Origin: JADJTT01 sp049306275
Lineage (GTDB): Bacteria; Bacteroidota; Bacteroidia; Chitinophagales; Saprospiraceae
DNA: 64,000 nt
Direction of reading: 5' to 3'
Assembly: GCA_049306275.1 (NCBI GenBank)
Contig: JBAQQB010000165.1
Coordinates: 1-64,000, forward strand
The translations under genes were made by a program, and so were the position numbers. Position 1 is the first letter of the stretch; every line of letters starts with the position of its first letter. A model generated the notes under the pieces. The model was not told where the DNA came from, made no database searches, and worked only from the letters and a program-made list of their open reading frames with translations. This document shows positions 15,976 through 24,764 of the stretch, piece by piece.

Positions 15976-17118
15976 ATGCAAACAGCCGATCTCCTACACC
16001 GGGCTTTGAACCTGGAATTCCTCAGCGCGGAAGAAGGCGTTTTTCTGTTGGAAAATGCCTCTACAGCCGAGCTCATGTACGTGGGAAACCAACTGCGGTT
16101 CCGCCACGTGCCCGATCCGGTGGTGACCTGGATCATCGACCGCAACTCCAATACTACCAACGTCTGCATCGCCAACTGCAAGTTCTGCAACTTCTACCGC
16201 AGGCCGGGGCATGAAGAATCGTACATCACCTCTATTCCGGAATACAAGCAGAAAATCGACGAGCTCTTCGAGCTGGGCGGTGAGCAATTGCTGCTGCAAG
16301 GCGGGCACCACCCTGACCTGGGGCTCGATTTCTACGTCAAGCTTTTCAGTGAGCTCAAATCGCTCTACCCCACGCTGAAGCTGCACGCCCTGGGTCCGCC
16401 CGAGATCGCGCATGTGGCCAAACTGGAAAAGATGAGCCACTACGATGTGCTCAAAGCCCTGAAAGAAGCCGGACTTGACTCCCTGCCTGGCGCAGGCGCC
16501 GAAATCCTTAACGACCGGGTGCGGCGCCTGATCTCGAAAGGCAAGTGCGGCGGACAGGAGTGGCTCGACGTCATGCGCGCCGCCCATCAGCTGCACCTGA
16601 CCACCTCGGCCACCATGATGTTCGGCCATATCGAAACCAACTACGAGCGCATGGAGCACCTGGTGTGGATACGCGAGGTGCAGGCCGAAAAGCCCGCCGA
16701 TGCGAAGGGTTTCATCGCATTCATTCCCTGGCCTTTCCAGGACGAAGACACCATGCTCAAGCGCCTCAAGCGCGCCCGCAACACGGTGACGAGCGATGAA
16801 TACGTGCGCATGATCGCCCTGAGCCGCATCATGTTGCCCAACATTGCCAACATCCAGGCCTCCTGGCTGACGGTGGGCAAGCCGACTGCGCAGATCTGCC
16901 TGCACGCCGGCGCCAACGACTTCGGCAGTATCATGATCGAGGAGAATGTGGTGTCGGCCGCAGGCGCGAAGTTCCGCTTCACCGCCAACGGCATCCAGGA
17001 CGCCATCCGCGAGGCGGGTTTCGAGCCCAGGCTGCGCAACCAGCAGTACGAATTCCGGGAACTGCCCGCCAACATCCGCCAGCAAGAGCTGGACAGGACA
17101 TCGATGATTGTGGATTAA
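15976..17118 (+). CDS. mqnC: Cyclic dehypoxanthinyl futalosine synthase MqnC
   Basis: A 380-aa radical SAM enzyme of the futalosine route to menaquinone. It cyclises dehypoxanthinyl futalosine to the spiro compound precursor of the naphthoquinone ring. The cluster-binding CxxxCxxC is C64-C68-C71 (CIANCKFC). The GGHHPDL and LPGAGAEIL blocks separate it from MqnE. It is followed after 8 bases by a purine nucleoside phosphorylase gene, which would process purine nucleosides, so the two are probably cotranscribed. Confidence 0.93.
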   Translation: MQTADLLHRALNLEFLSAEEGVFLLENASTAELMYVGNQLRFRHVPDPVVTWIIDRNSNTTNVCIANCKFCNFYRRPGHEESYITSIPEYKQKIDELFELGGEQLLLQGGHHPDLGLDFYVKLFSELKSLYPTLKLHALGPPEIAHVAKLEKMSHYDVLKALKEAGLDSLPGAGAEILNDRVRRLISKGKCGGQEWLDVMRAAHQLHLTTSATMMFGHIETNYERMEHLVWIREVQAEKPADAKGFIAFIPWPFQDEDTMLKRLKRARNTVTSDEYVRMIALSRIMLPNIANIQASWLTVGKPTAQICLHAGANDFGSIMIEENVVSAAGAKFRFTANGIQDAIREAGFEPRLRNQQYEFRELPANIRQQELDRTSMIVD

Positions 17119-17126
17119 TCTATTTT

Positions 17127-17939
17127 ATGCTTTTCGAACACATACAAGAGGCTCTCGCCTACATCCGCACCAAAACCGCTATGCAGCCCCGCACCGGCAT
17201 CGTGCTGGGAACGGGCCTGAGCACGCTGGCCAATGAAATCGAGCCGGTAGCGTCGATACCCTATTCGGAAATCCCTCACTTTCCCGTTTCTACCGTGCAG
17301 AGCCACGCGGGCAAGCTCATCTTCGGCCGTCTGGCCGGGAAGGAGGTGGTGGCCATGGCCGGCCGCTTTCACTACTACGAAGGCTACAGCATGCAGCAGA
17401 TCACCTTTCCGATCCGGGTGTTCAAGGCGCTCGGGGTGGAGATGCTGATCCTCTCCAACGCCGCTGGCAGCACCAACGCCAATATCGAGGCGGGCGACCT
17501 GGTCTTCATTCGCGACCATATCAACCTGCAGGCTGACAACCCGCTGCGAGGAACTAACGACGAGCGCCTGGGGCCGCGATTCCCCGATATGTTGCACGCC
17601 TACGACCCCGACCTGATCTGGAAAGCGCTGGATCTGGCCAGGAAACACGGAATCCCCGCCCACTCCGGCGTCTATGTTGCCCTGCAAGGCCCCAACCTCG
17701 AAACGCCCGCCGAGTACGAGTTCATGCACCGAATCGGCGCCGACGTCGTAGGTATGTCGACCGTGCCGGAAGTGCTGGTGGCCCGGCATATGGACATGAA
17801 GGTCTTCGCCGTATCGGTGGTGTCGAACAAATGTTATCCCCTGGAGGAGATCCGCAAGACCACCGTGGACGACGTCATTGCCATGGTGCAAAGCGTGGAG
17901 CCGAAAGTGGGCATGATTGTGAAGGAATTGTTGAAATAA
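17127..17939 (+). CDS. Purine-nucleoside phosphorylase (PNP-I)
   Basis: A 270-aa trimeric-type phosphorylase converting inosine or guanosine plus phosphate to free base and ribose-1-phosphate. Key blocks are GTGLSTLA near the N-terminus (phosphate loop), the AGRFHYYEGYS segment near residue 75, ILSNAAGSTN near 112, the GPNLETPAEY substrate segment near 190, and DVVGMSTVPEV near 210. It follows mqnC by 8 bases, so it may recycle purine products linked to the futalosine pathway, although general purine salvage is the simplest role. Confidence 0.93.
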   Translation: MLFEHIQEALAYIRTKTAMQPRTGIVLGTGLSTLANEIEPVASIPYSEIPHFPVSTVQSHAGKLIFGRLAGKEVVAMAGRFHYYEGYSMQQITFPIRVFKALGVEMLILSNAAGSTNANIEAGDLVFIRDHINLQADNPLRGTNDERLGPRFPDMLHAYDPDLIWKALDLARKHGIPAHSGVYVALQGPNLETPAEYEFMHRIGADVVGMSTVPEVLVARHMDMKVFAVSVVSNKCYPLEEIRKTTVDDVIAMVQSVEPKVGMIVKELLK

Positions 17940-17960
17940 GTTCTTCTCCCCAACTTTCCT

Positions 17961-17968
17961 TATCTTTG
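17961..17968 (+). promoter_or_regulatory. Candidate -7 element for uvrA
   Basis: TATCTTTG fits the Bacteroidota -7 consensus TAnnTTTG and lies 31 bases upstream of the uvrA ATG. No convincing -33 TTTG is seen at the usual distance. Confidence 0.35.
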
Positions 17969-17999
17969 CGCGTCGTTTCCAAACCGGCAACCCGCAGGC

Positions 18000-20858
18000 A
18001 TGAATTCCGATCAACACAAGGCGAACTGGACGGCAGAGGTGGAGGACTTCATCGAAGTCGTCGGTGCGCGCGTGCACAACCTCAAAAACATCGACGTGCG
18101 CATTCCGCGCAACAAGTTCGTAGTGATCACCGGCATCAGCGGGAGCGGTAAGTCGTCGCTGGCCTTCGACACCATTTACGCAGAAGGGCAGCGCAGGTAT
18201 ATGGAGACGCTTTCATCCTACGCCCGGCAGTTCATCGGCGAGATGGAGCGGCCGGATGTGGAACAGATCAGCGGCCTGAGCCCGGTGATCTCTATCGAGC
18301 AAAAGACCACGGGGCGCAACCCGCGCTCGACCGTGGGCACCGTCACCGAAGTCTACGATTTCCTCCGATTGCTTTTCGCGCGAATCGGGCAGGCCTACTC
18401 GCACGTCACAGGCGAGATCATGGTGAAATATTCGGAAGAACAGATGTTGGAGCGCATCATGACGGGCTTCGAAGGGAAAAAACTCCTGCTCCTGGCGCCC
18501 CTGGTCAGGGGCCGCAAAGGGCATTACCGCGAGCTGTTCGAACAGATACGCAAACAAGGGTACACCAAGGTGCGCATCGATGGCGAAGTGCAAGACCTGG
18601 CCAACGGCATGCAGGTCGACCGCTACAAGGTGCACGACATCGAAGTAGTCATCGACAGGGTGATCGTTTCGGAAGACCGCCGGCAGCGCATAGCAGCCTC
18701 CCTGCAAACCGCCCTCAAAATGGGCAACGGCATGATCTTCCTGCTCGATCAGGACAAGGACGAGGCCATCGCCCTGAGCAAGCACCTCATGGATCCCGAC
18801 AGCGGCATTTCCTACGAAGAACCCTCGCCCAATTCCTTCTCCTTCAACTCCCCATACGGCGCCTGCCCCACCTGCAAAGGCCTCGGTACCCTCAACAAGG
18901 TGGACATGAGCAAGGTCATTCCCGACCCTGCCAAAAGCATCAACGAAGCAGGCATCGCGCCGCTGGGCGAGGTACGGCAAAACCAGACCTTCCAACAGCT
19001 CCGGCAGATCGCCAAGAAATACGGTTTTTCCTTTTCTACGCCTGTTCAGGACATTCCCAAAGAGGCCCTGGATGCCATCCTCTTCGGGAAAGGGGAAAAA
19101 AGTAAAACCAGCGCGGAGGAAACCAGCGGACAGGAATTCTGGTTCGACCTGGAAGGCGAAGGCCTGGTCAACATGCTGGAGCGCTGGTATGAAGACACTA
19201 CCTCCGAAAAAATACGCCAGTGGGCAGAGGAGTTCCTGACCCTCGATTCTTGCCCGGAATGCGCAGGAAAGCGCCTCAAAAAGGAGAGCCTCCACTTCCG
19301 GGTACACGACAAAAATATCGGTGAGTTGGCCGAGATGGACCTACTCACCCTGCAAGAGTGGATCGGCCTGATTCCCGCTCACCTCAGCGAACGCGATGCC
19401 GTGATCGGGCGGGAGATCCTGAAAGAGATACGTTTGCGCATCGGCTTTTTGCTCGACGTAGGCCTCGAGTACCTCAACCTCAATCGTCCGGCCCGCACGC
19501 TTTCCGGCGGCGAAGCCCAGCGCATCCGGCTGGCCACCCAGATCGGCTCGCAGCTCACCGGCATCACCTACATTCTCGACGAGCCGAGCATCGGGCTGCA
19601 CCAGCGCGACAACCAGCGCCTCATCGAAGCCCTGAAGGAACTCTCCCTCATCGGCAACACCGTGCTGGTCGTTGAGCACGACAAAGACATCATGCTGGCC
19701 TCCGACTACCTCATCGATCTGGGACCCGGCGCGGGCAAGCACGGTGGAGAGGTGGTGGGGCACGGCATACCCGTCGCATTTCTCAAAATTGACTCGCTCA
19801 CCGCCAACTACCTGCGGGAAGTCCTCCACATCCCCGTGCCGGCAACCCGCAGAAAGGGCAGCGGCCACTTCCTCGAACTGAAGGGCGCAAGCGGCAACAA
19901 CCTGAAAAACGTCACGGCGCGCATCCCCCTGGGCGTGTTCACTTGCGTGACCGGCGTGTCGGGCAGCGGTAAATCGACGCTGATCAATGAAACGCTCTAC
20001 CCCATTTTGCGACAGCACTTCTACAACAGCCTTCAGACCCCAATGGCGTACGAAACAGTGCAGGGCCTGGAGCACATCGACAAGGTGATCGAGATCGACC
20101 AGTCGCCCATCGGGCGCACGCCGCGGTCGAACCCAGCCACCTATACCGGAGTATTCACCGAGATACGGCAGCTGTTTTCCGACCACCCCGAGTCGAAAAT
20201 ACGGGGCTACAAACCCGGGCGTTTCTCCTTCAACGTGAAGGGCGGCCGCTGCGAAGTCTGCCAGGGCTCGGGCATGCGGGTGATCGAGATGAACTTCCTG
20301 CCCGACGTGCATGTGGAATGCGAGAACTGCCTGGGCCGGCGCTACAACCGCGAGACCCTGGAAGTGCTCTATAAGGGCAAAAGCATCAACGACGTGCTCA
20401 ATATGACCGTCGACGAGGCGGTCGAATTTTTCGCCAGCATTCCCAAAATTAACCGAAAGGTCAAGACCCTGCAGGAAGTGGGGCTCGGCTATGTCACCCT
20501 CGGCCAGCAAGCCACCACGCTTTCGGGCGGCGAGGCCCAGCGCGTCAAACTGGCGGAGGAGCTGTCGAAGAAAGACACCGGCAACACCCTGTACATCCTC
20601 GACGAGCCCACTACAGGGCTGCATTTCGAAGATATCCGCCACCTGCTCGACGTGTTGGACAAGCTCGTGGAAAAGGGCAACACCGTCATCGTGATCGAGC
20701 ACAACATGGACGTTATTAAAACAGCCGACCATATTATCGACATGGGCCTCGAAGGCGGTTCCCGCGGAGGGGAGATCATCGTGGCCGGCACGCCGGAAGA
20801 GGTGGCCAAGCACCCCACCAGCCATACCGGCCGGTTTCTGCGCATGGAATTGAAATAA
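18000..20858 (+). CDS. uvrA: Excinuclease ABC subunit A
   Basis: A 952-aa damage-recognition ATPase of nucleotide excision repair. Two ABC modules are visible: Walker A GISGSGKS at residues 45-52 and a second GVSGSGKS near 655-662. Signature LSGGEAQR motifs occur near 500 and 840. Zinc-binding cysteine pairs are CPTC (about 287), CPEC (about 418) and CEVC...CENC (about 751-778). The length is standard. It acts with UvrB and UvrC, which are not in the window. Confidence 0.98.
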   Translation: MNSDQHKANWTAEVEDFIEVVGARVHNLKNIDVRIPRNKFVVITGISGSGKSSLAFDTIYAEGQRRYMETLSSYARQFIGEMERPDVEQISGLSPVISIEQKTTGRNPRSTVGTVTEVYDFLRLLFARIGQAYSHVTGEIMVKYSEEQMLERIMTGFEGKKLLLLAPLVRGRKGHYRELFEQIRKQGYTKVRIDGEVQDLANGMQVDRYKVHDIEVVIDRVIVSEDRRQRIAASLQTALKMGNGMIFLLDQDKDEAIALSKHLMDPDSGISYEEPSPNSFSFNSPYGACPTCKGLGTLNKVDMSKVIPDPAKSINEAGIAPLGEVRQNQTFQQLRQIAKKYGFSFSTPVQDIPKEALDAILFGKGEKSKTSAEETSGQEFWFDLEGEGLVNMLERWYEDTTSEKIRQWAEEFLTLDSCPECAGKRLKKESLHFRVHDKNIGELAEMDLLTLQEWIGLIPAHLSERDAVIGREILKEIRLRIGFLLDVGLEYLNLNRPARTLSGGEAQRIRLATQIGSQLTGITYILDEPSIGLHQRDNQRLIEALKELSLIGNTVLVVEHDKDIMLASDYLIDLGPGAGKHGGEVVGHGIPVAFLKIDSLTANYLREVLHIPVPATRRKGSGHFLELKGASGNNLKNVTARIPLGVFTCVTGVSGSGKSTLINETLYPILRQHFYNSLQTPMAYETVQGLEHIDKVIEIDQSPIGRTPRSNPATYTGVFTEIRQLFSDHPESKIRGYKPGRFSFNVKGGRCEVCQGSGMRVIEMNFLPDVHVECENCLGRRYNRETLEVLYKGKSINDVLNMTVDEAVEFFASIPKINRKVKTLQEVGLGYVTLGQQATTLSGGEAQRVKLAEELSKKDTGNTLYILDEPTTGLHFEDIRHLLDVLDKLVEKGNTVIVIEHNMDVIKTADHIIDMGLEGGSRGGEIIVAGTPEEVAKHPTSHTGRFLRMELK

Positions 20859-20883
20859 GGCGGAGAATTCTTATCTTTCGTTG

Positions 20884-22413
20884 ATGAGACACCTGGTCAA
20901 CCACTTATTCAGGGAATACTTCCGGCGGCGCATGCAGGTGCGGGTCCGGCGCTACATGGAGCATCCGCTGGAAGTACAGCAGGAGGTATTGACCTACCTG
21001 CTCCAAAGGGCGGCGCCGACGGAAATAGGCCGTCAAGGCGGTTTTGCCGATGTCAAAGACTGGCAAACCTTCTCCCGCCGCCTGCCCGTGCGCGATTACG
21101 ATCAGCTCAAACCCTTCATCGACCGAATGATGCACGGCGAGGCGGATGTCTTGTGGCCGGGCGTCGTGCGCCATTTCTCCAAATCGTCGGGCACCACCTC
21201 CGACAAGAGCAAGTTCATTCCCGTCAGCCGCGAAAACCTCTTCGGCTGCCATCTGGCGGGTACCCGCGACACGATGGCCTTGTACTACGACCAGCGACCT
21301 GATTCCCTGGCTTTCTGGGGCAAAAACCTGATCATGGGCGGGAGTCTCAGCCCCTTTCCCGAACACCCGGCCACAGTGCGGGGCGACGTGTCGGCGGTCA
21401 TGAGCGCGCACGCGCCCTGGTATGCGCAGCCTTTCCTGACACCCGACAGGAAGACCTGCCTGATGGCCAATTTCGAGGAAAAGATCGAGCGCATGGCCCA
21501 GGTCATCAGCCGCGAGCCGATGATGGTCATGCTGGGTGGCGTACCAACCTGGACGGTGGTGCTCCTGCGCCGGGTGCTGGAGATCACCGGGAAGAAAAAC
21601 CTGCTGGAAGTATGGCCCCACATCCAGGGCTACGTGCATGGCGGGGTGAGTTTCTTGCCCTACCGCGAGCAGTTCCGCGAGTTTTTCCCTACGGAAAAAT
21701 TCAGCTATCAGGAGGTGTACAACGCCTCCGAAGGCTATTTCGCAGCGCAGAATGACCTGAATTCAGACGATATGTTGTTGTTGCTCGACAGCAACATCTA
21801 TTACGAATTTTTGCCTATGAGCGAGTGGGAGAAGCCCGATCCGCAGGCCATCCCGCTGGAAGCGGTGGAGACAGGCAAAGTCTACGCCCTCATCATCAGC
21901 CACAACGGAGGGCTTTGGCGCTACAATATCGGCGATACGGTGACCTTTACCTCCACCTCGCCTTATAAAATCAAGATCACCGGCCGCACCAAGCAGTTTA
22001 TCAACGCCTTCGGCGAGGAGCTCATGGTGGAAAATGCCGACCGGGCCCTGGCGATGACCTGCGAAGCTATCCCTGCCATCGTGTGCGAATACACCGTCGC
22101 ACCCATTTATTTTGAAGGCGGAGGACGCGGAGGCCACCAATGGATCGTTGAGTTTAAAGAAGCCCCTGCCGACGCGGAGCATTTTGCCGACTTGTTAGAC
22201 CAACATCTGCAGCGCGTGAACTCCGACTACGAAGCCAAACGTTATAAAGATATGGCACTGGAGCGGCTGCACCTCAAGGTCGTTCCCAACGGCACTTTTG
22301 TGGAATGGATGAAACAGCGCGGCAAGTTCGGCGGGCAGCACAAGGTGCCGCGACTTGCCAACCACCGGGAATATGTGGAGGATTTGATGAAATTTTTAGG
22401 AAAAAACAGTTAA
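20884..22413 (+). CDS. GH3 auxin-responsive promoter family protein
   Basis: A 509-aa member of the GH3 superfamily of acyl-adenylating enzymes. Plant members conjugate amino acids to jasmonate or auxin; the bacterial substrate is unknown. Visible blocks are FSKSSGTTSDKSKFIPVS (ATP-binding P-loop-like motif, residues about 100-115), YNASEGYFA near 280 and GRTKQFINAFGEEL near 370. I take the ATG at 20884; a TTG one codon earlier exists. A TATCTTTC box lies just 5 bases upstream, so a very short leader is possible. Its stop overlaps the next start (TAATG). Confidence 0.9.
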   Translation: MRHLVNHLFREYFRRRMQVRVRRYMEHPLEVQQEVLTYLLQRAAPTEIGRQGGFADVKDWQTFSRRLPVRDYDQLKPFIDRMMHGEADVLWPGVVRHFSKSSGTTSDKSKFIPVSRENLFGCHLAGTRDTMALYYDQRPDSLAFWGKNLIMGGSLSPFPEHPATVRGDVSAVMSAHAPWYAQPFLTPDRKTCLMANFEEKIERMAQVISREPMMVMLGGVPTWTVVLLRRVLEITGKKNLLEVWPHIQGYVHGGVSFLPYREQFREFFPTEKFSYQEVYNASEGYFAAQNDLNSDDMLLLLDSNIYYEFLPMSEWEKPDPQAIPLEAVETGKVYALIISHNGGLWRYNIGDTVTFTSTSPYKIKITGRTKQFINAFGEELMVENADRALAMTCEAIPAIVCEYTVAPIYFEGGGRGGHQWIVEFKEAPADAEHFADLLDQHLQRVNSDYEAKRYKDMALERLHLKVVPNGTFVEWMKQRGKFGGQHKVPRLANHREYVEDLMKFLGKNS

Positions 22414-22736
22414 TGGATCCCACCAAAGAATTGATCGTAAAAGACTTTGAGCTGGTAGCGCCCGAGGAGGAGCTGACGGAAGAGGAATTCTTCGACTTCC
22501 TCTCCGAACACATCGCCTACCTGATCGAGCACAAGCTGGAGTACCTGATGAGCCTGATGTACCGGCTCGACATCAACGAGGCCAAGGTGCATTTCGCGCT
22601 ATCGCCAATGGCCCCTGAGCCTGCCAACATCGGCATAGCCCGGCTGGTGCTGGAGCGGCAAAGGCAGCGCGTGGCGACCAAGCAGTACTACCGGCAGGTT
22701 CAGCCCGACGATATGGACGAAGAGCTGGCTCTATGA
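22413..22736 (+). CDS. Small acidic protein of unknown function
   Basis: A 107-aa acidic protein starting at the ATG that overlaps the GH3 stop codon by one base, so translation is probably coupled. It has no signal peptide or membrane segment. It is rich in Glu/Asp near the N-terminus (APEEELTEEEFFDFLSEH) and predicted mostly helical. I do not recognise a family. Longer in-frame starts back to 22305 exist but run inside the GH3 gene and add non-conserved-looking sequence. Confidence 0.7.
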   Translation: MDPTKELIVKDFELVAPEEELTEEEFFDFLSEHIAYLIEHKLEYLMSLMYRLDINEAKVHFALSPMAPEPANIGIARLVLERQRQRVATKQYYRQVQPDDMDEELAL

Positions 22737-22744
22737 CAAAAGAA

Positions 22745-22771
22745 AAATGGGACGCTGAGGGCGCCCCATTT
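22745..22771. terminator. Bidirectional terminator-like hairpin
   Basis: AAATGGGACGC (22745-22755) pairs with GCGCCCCATTT (22761-22771) with one mismatch. It lies between two convergent genes, with A-rich text before it and a short T run after it. Confidence 0.5.
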
Positions 22772-22810
22772 CATGAATGATATGGCTATAATAAGAGGCT
22801 AAATTGAACC

Positions 22811-23650
22811 TTACTGCATGTAGGCGATCTCGCGAACCGGCAGGTTCTGGAGGCCGGCGAATCCAAAGGCACTGATCGGTTGTTCGAGCACCATTTCCCC
22901 GATGTTCAGGTACTGGATGCGAACCACGCTGGCCTGGTAGGTTTCGGCGGGGCTGCCCGCTTGTCCGGAAGCGTAGAAGATGATGTACTGCCCGTCGGGC
23001 GTGATTTCGTAGAAACCTCTTTCCTCCATGCGGCTGGCGCCCGTTTCACATACTTTGGTGTAGGCGCCGTTTTTGCCGAATTCCAGGTGCATCGACACCG
23101 TGCCGGCTTTAACATCGGTTGTACAACCCATAGCTACAGCCAGGTCGGAGGGGAAGGTCACGCTGTTCCACTCGCCGGTGAGGCTGGCCTCGAGGCGGTC
23201 GAGTTCTTTGGCGGAGATGGAGGGCTTGAGCACCAGCTCGATGCCGTCGACAGAGTCGGAAGCGTTGGCGTGGATACCTTCGCAGGTGGATTCAACAAAT
23301 ACGATCTCTTCGTTGAAGTGGGTATCGTGCATGACGAGGGCCAAGCCGCCATTGACCTGCTCGATCTTCCACATTTTCGATTCGATGTGCAGTTTGCCGT
23401 TGGCGCCGGTTGAGATAATATCAACAACGCCGTAGGAGTGAAACTGGTAAACGGCCTTTTCCTGTCCTGCTTCTTCATTCACCCACAGACCCTGCGACAG
23501 GTCGGCGCCAAGGCGGTCGGCCGCTGTGTAGTGAGCGGGGAAGCTGATGCCGTCCAGACGGCAACTTTTGTGAATGCCCTCGGAAAGCTGTTCAGCGTGG
23601 AGACTGAATGAAAGACCAAGGAAGCAAACGAATAACATGAGCGTTCTCAT
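22811..23650 (-). CDS. Exported protein of unknown function
   Basis: A 279-aa protein starting at the ATG at 23650, which gives a good signal peptide (MRTLMLFVCFLGLSFSLHAEQ). The frame stays open to 23947, but that extension contains low-quality sequence and a candidate -7 box, so I reject it. The body contains two similar beta-rich segments reminiscent of lipocalin-like repeats (LSQGLWVNEEAG and LTGEWNSVTFPSD), each followed by about 100 residues. I do not recognise a named family. It is likely periplasmic or secreted. Confidence 0.7.
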   Translation of the reverse strand: MRTLMLFVCFLGLSFSLHAEQLSEGIHKSCRLDGISFPAHYTAADRLGADLSQGLWVNEEAGQEKAVYQFHSYGVVDIISTGANGKLHIESKMWKIEQVNGGLALVMHDTHFNEEIVFVESTCEGIHANASDSVDGIELVLKPSISAKELDRLEASLTGEWNSVTFPSDLAVAMGCTTDVKAGTVSMHLEFGKNGAYTKVCETGASRMEERGFYEITPDGQYIIFYASGQAGSPAETYQASVVRIQYLNIGEMVLEQPISAFGFAGLQNLPVREIAYMQ

Positions 23651-24026
23651 AAAGCAGATTGTTATTTTTGGGTGTATTGGGTATCTGAACTTTTCTGTCT
23701 TCATAGACAAAGATATTGGCAAAACGATGCACGGGTTTAAGTAAAGTCGATCAGAGTTAGTGTATTTTCGACAAATAACTGACTTCACAACCAAATTGAC
23801 AAATGTTTGGTTCTGGTACTTTTTTTTAGAGAAACCCTGTGATTGTGTTAGTTTTTCAACATAATTTAGAATATGATTCTGGATCGACTTACTTGAAGGT
23901 TCTACTCTATTCCCAAATGGAAAGAGGCCGATGGAATATTTGTGCAAAAAAATTTGTGAAATGGCCCCGATTTAACCAAAAGATTACATAAAATTCGGTT
24001 TGGCATAACCAGGCAAACGCTTTACT
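23651..24026. other. Divergent intergenic region
   Basis: 376 bases between the exported protein gene (minus) and recO (plus). I see no RNA gene. On the minus strand TATCTTTG (complement of 23708-23715) fits the -7 consensus. No clear promoter is visible for recO. The region is AT-rich. Confidence 0.5.
23708..23715 (-). promoter_or_regulatory. Candidate -7 element for the exported protein gene
   Basis: The minus strand reads TATCTTTG, matching TAnnTTTG, 57 bases before the chosen ATG at 23650. It supports that start over the longer open frame. No convincing -33 box was found. Confidence 0.35.
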
Positions 24027-24749
24027 ATGCTGATCAAGACCCGCGGGATTGTATTCAGGAACCAGAAATACGGCGAGACGAGCCTCATCGCCGACGTATA
24101 TACAGAAGAGAAGGGGCTTCAGTCGTATATGGTGCATGGCGTTCGCACGACCAGGGCGCGGGTGCACGCCAGCCTGCTGCAGGTGATGTCGCTGGTGGAG
24201 CTGGTCAGCGACAGCCGCGACGACAGGGCTTTAAACCATATCAAGGAAATCAAGCCGGCTTACGTTTTCCATTCCATCCCCTTCGACCTCAAGAAGGGGG
24301 CGGTGGGACTCTTCATGGTGGAGGTGGCCCGCAAGTCGATCCGCGAAGTGGAGGAGAACCTGGCTATGTTCGATTTCCTGTACCAGTCCTTTATGCGCCT
24401 GGACCAAAGCGAGGGTTCCGTGGCCAACTTCCACCTGCACTTCCTCTGCGAGCTGGCTAGCCTCCTGGGCTTCCAGCCCGATGGCCAAGCCACGCCCGAA
24501 ACGCCCTTGTTCGACCTGCAAGAGGGTTCATTCGTGGCCCATCCTCCCGCTCATCCCAACTACCTCAGCGAGGCCCACAGCCTCCAGTTCAGCCAGCTGC
24601 TCTCCTGCGACGCCGCCATCGCCGCCGCCCTCCCCCTGCAGCGCGACGACCGGAAAGCCCTGCTGCGGGGCCTCATTGACTATTACCGCCTCCACATTGA
24701 GCACTTTCAGGGGATCAATTCTTTGCAGGTGCTGGAGAGCGTATTTTAA
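24027..24749 (+). CDS. recO: DNA repair protein RecO
   Basis: A 240-aa RecO: an N-terminal OB fold (LIKTRGIVFRNQKYGETSLIADVYTEEKG) followed by a helical domain. It helps load RecA on SSB-coated single-stranded DNA with RecR. Four-cysteine zinc motifs found in some RecO proteins are absent, as usual in Bacteroidota. It is followed after 15 bases by the sensor kinase gene. Confidence 0.92.
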   Translation: MLIKTRGIVFRNQKYGETSLIADVYTEEKGLQSYMVHGVRTTRARVHASLLQVMSLVELVSDSRDDRALNHIKEIKPAYVFHSIPFDLKKGAVGLFMVEVARKSIREVEENLAMFDFLYQSFMRLDQSEGSVANFHLHFLCELASLLGFQPDGQATPETPLFDLQEGSFVAHPPAHPNYLSEAHSLQFSQLLSCDAAIAAALPLQRDDRKALLRGLIDYYRLHIEHFQGINSLQVLESVF

Positions 24750-24764
24750 CAAAAGAAAATACAA

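Noticed and set aside
19341..20825. 494-aa open frame on the minus strand
   Set aside because: Antisense to uvrA, which is certain. The product has no recognisable domain.
22413..22736. Small gene as a toxin or antitoxin
   Set aside because: It is short and acidic, but it is coupled to a metabolic-type gene and shows no toxin, HTH or antitoxin motif.
23651..23947. N-terminal extension of the exported protein gene
   Set aside because: It would bury the clear signal peptide inside the protein, and a promoter-like TATCTTTG lies within it.
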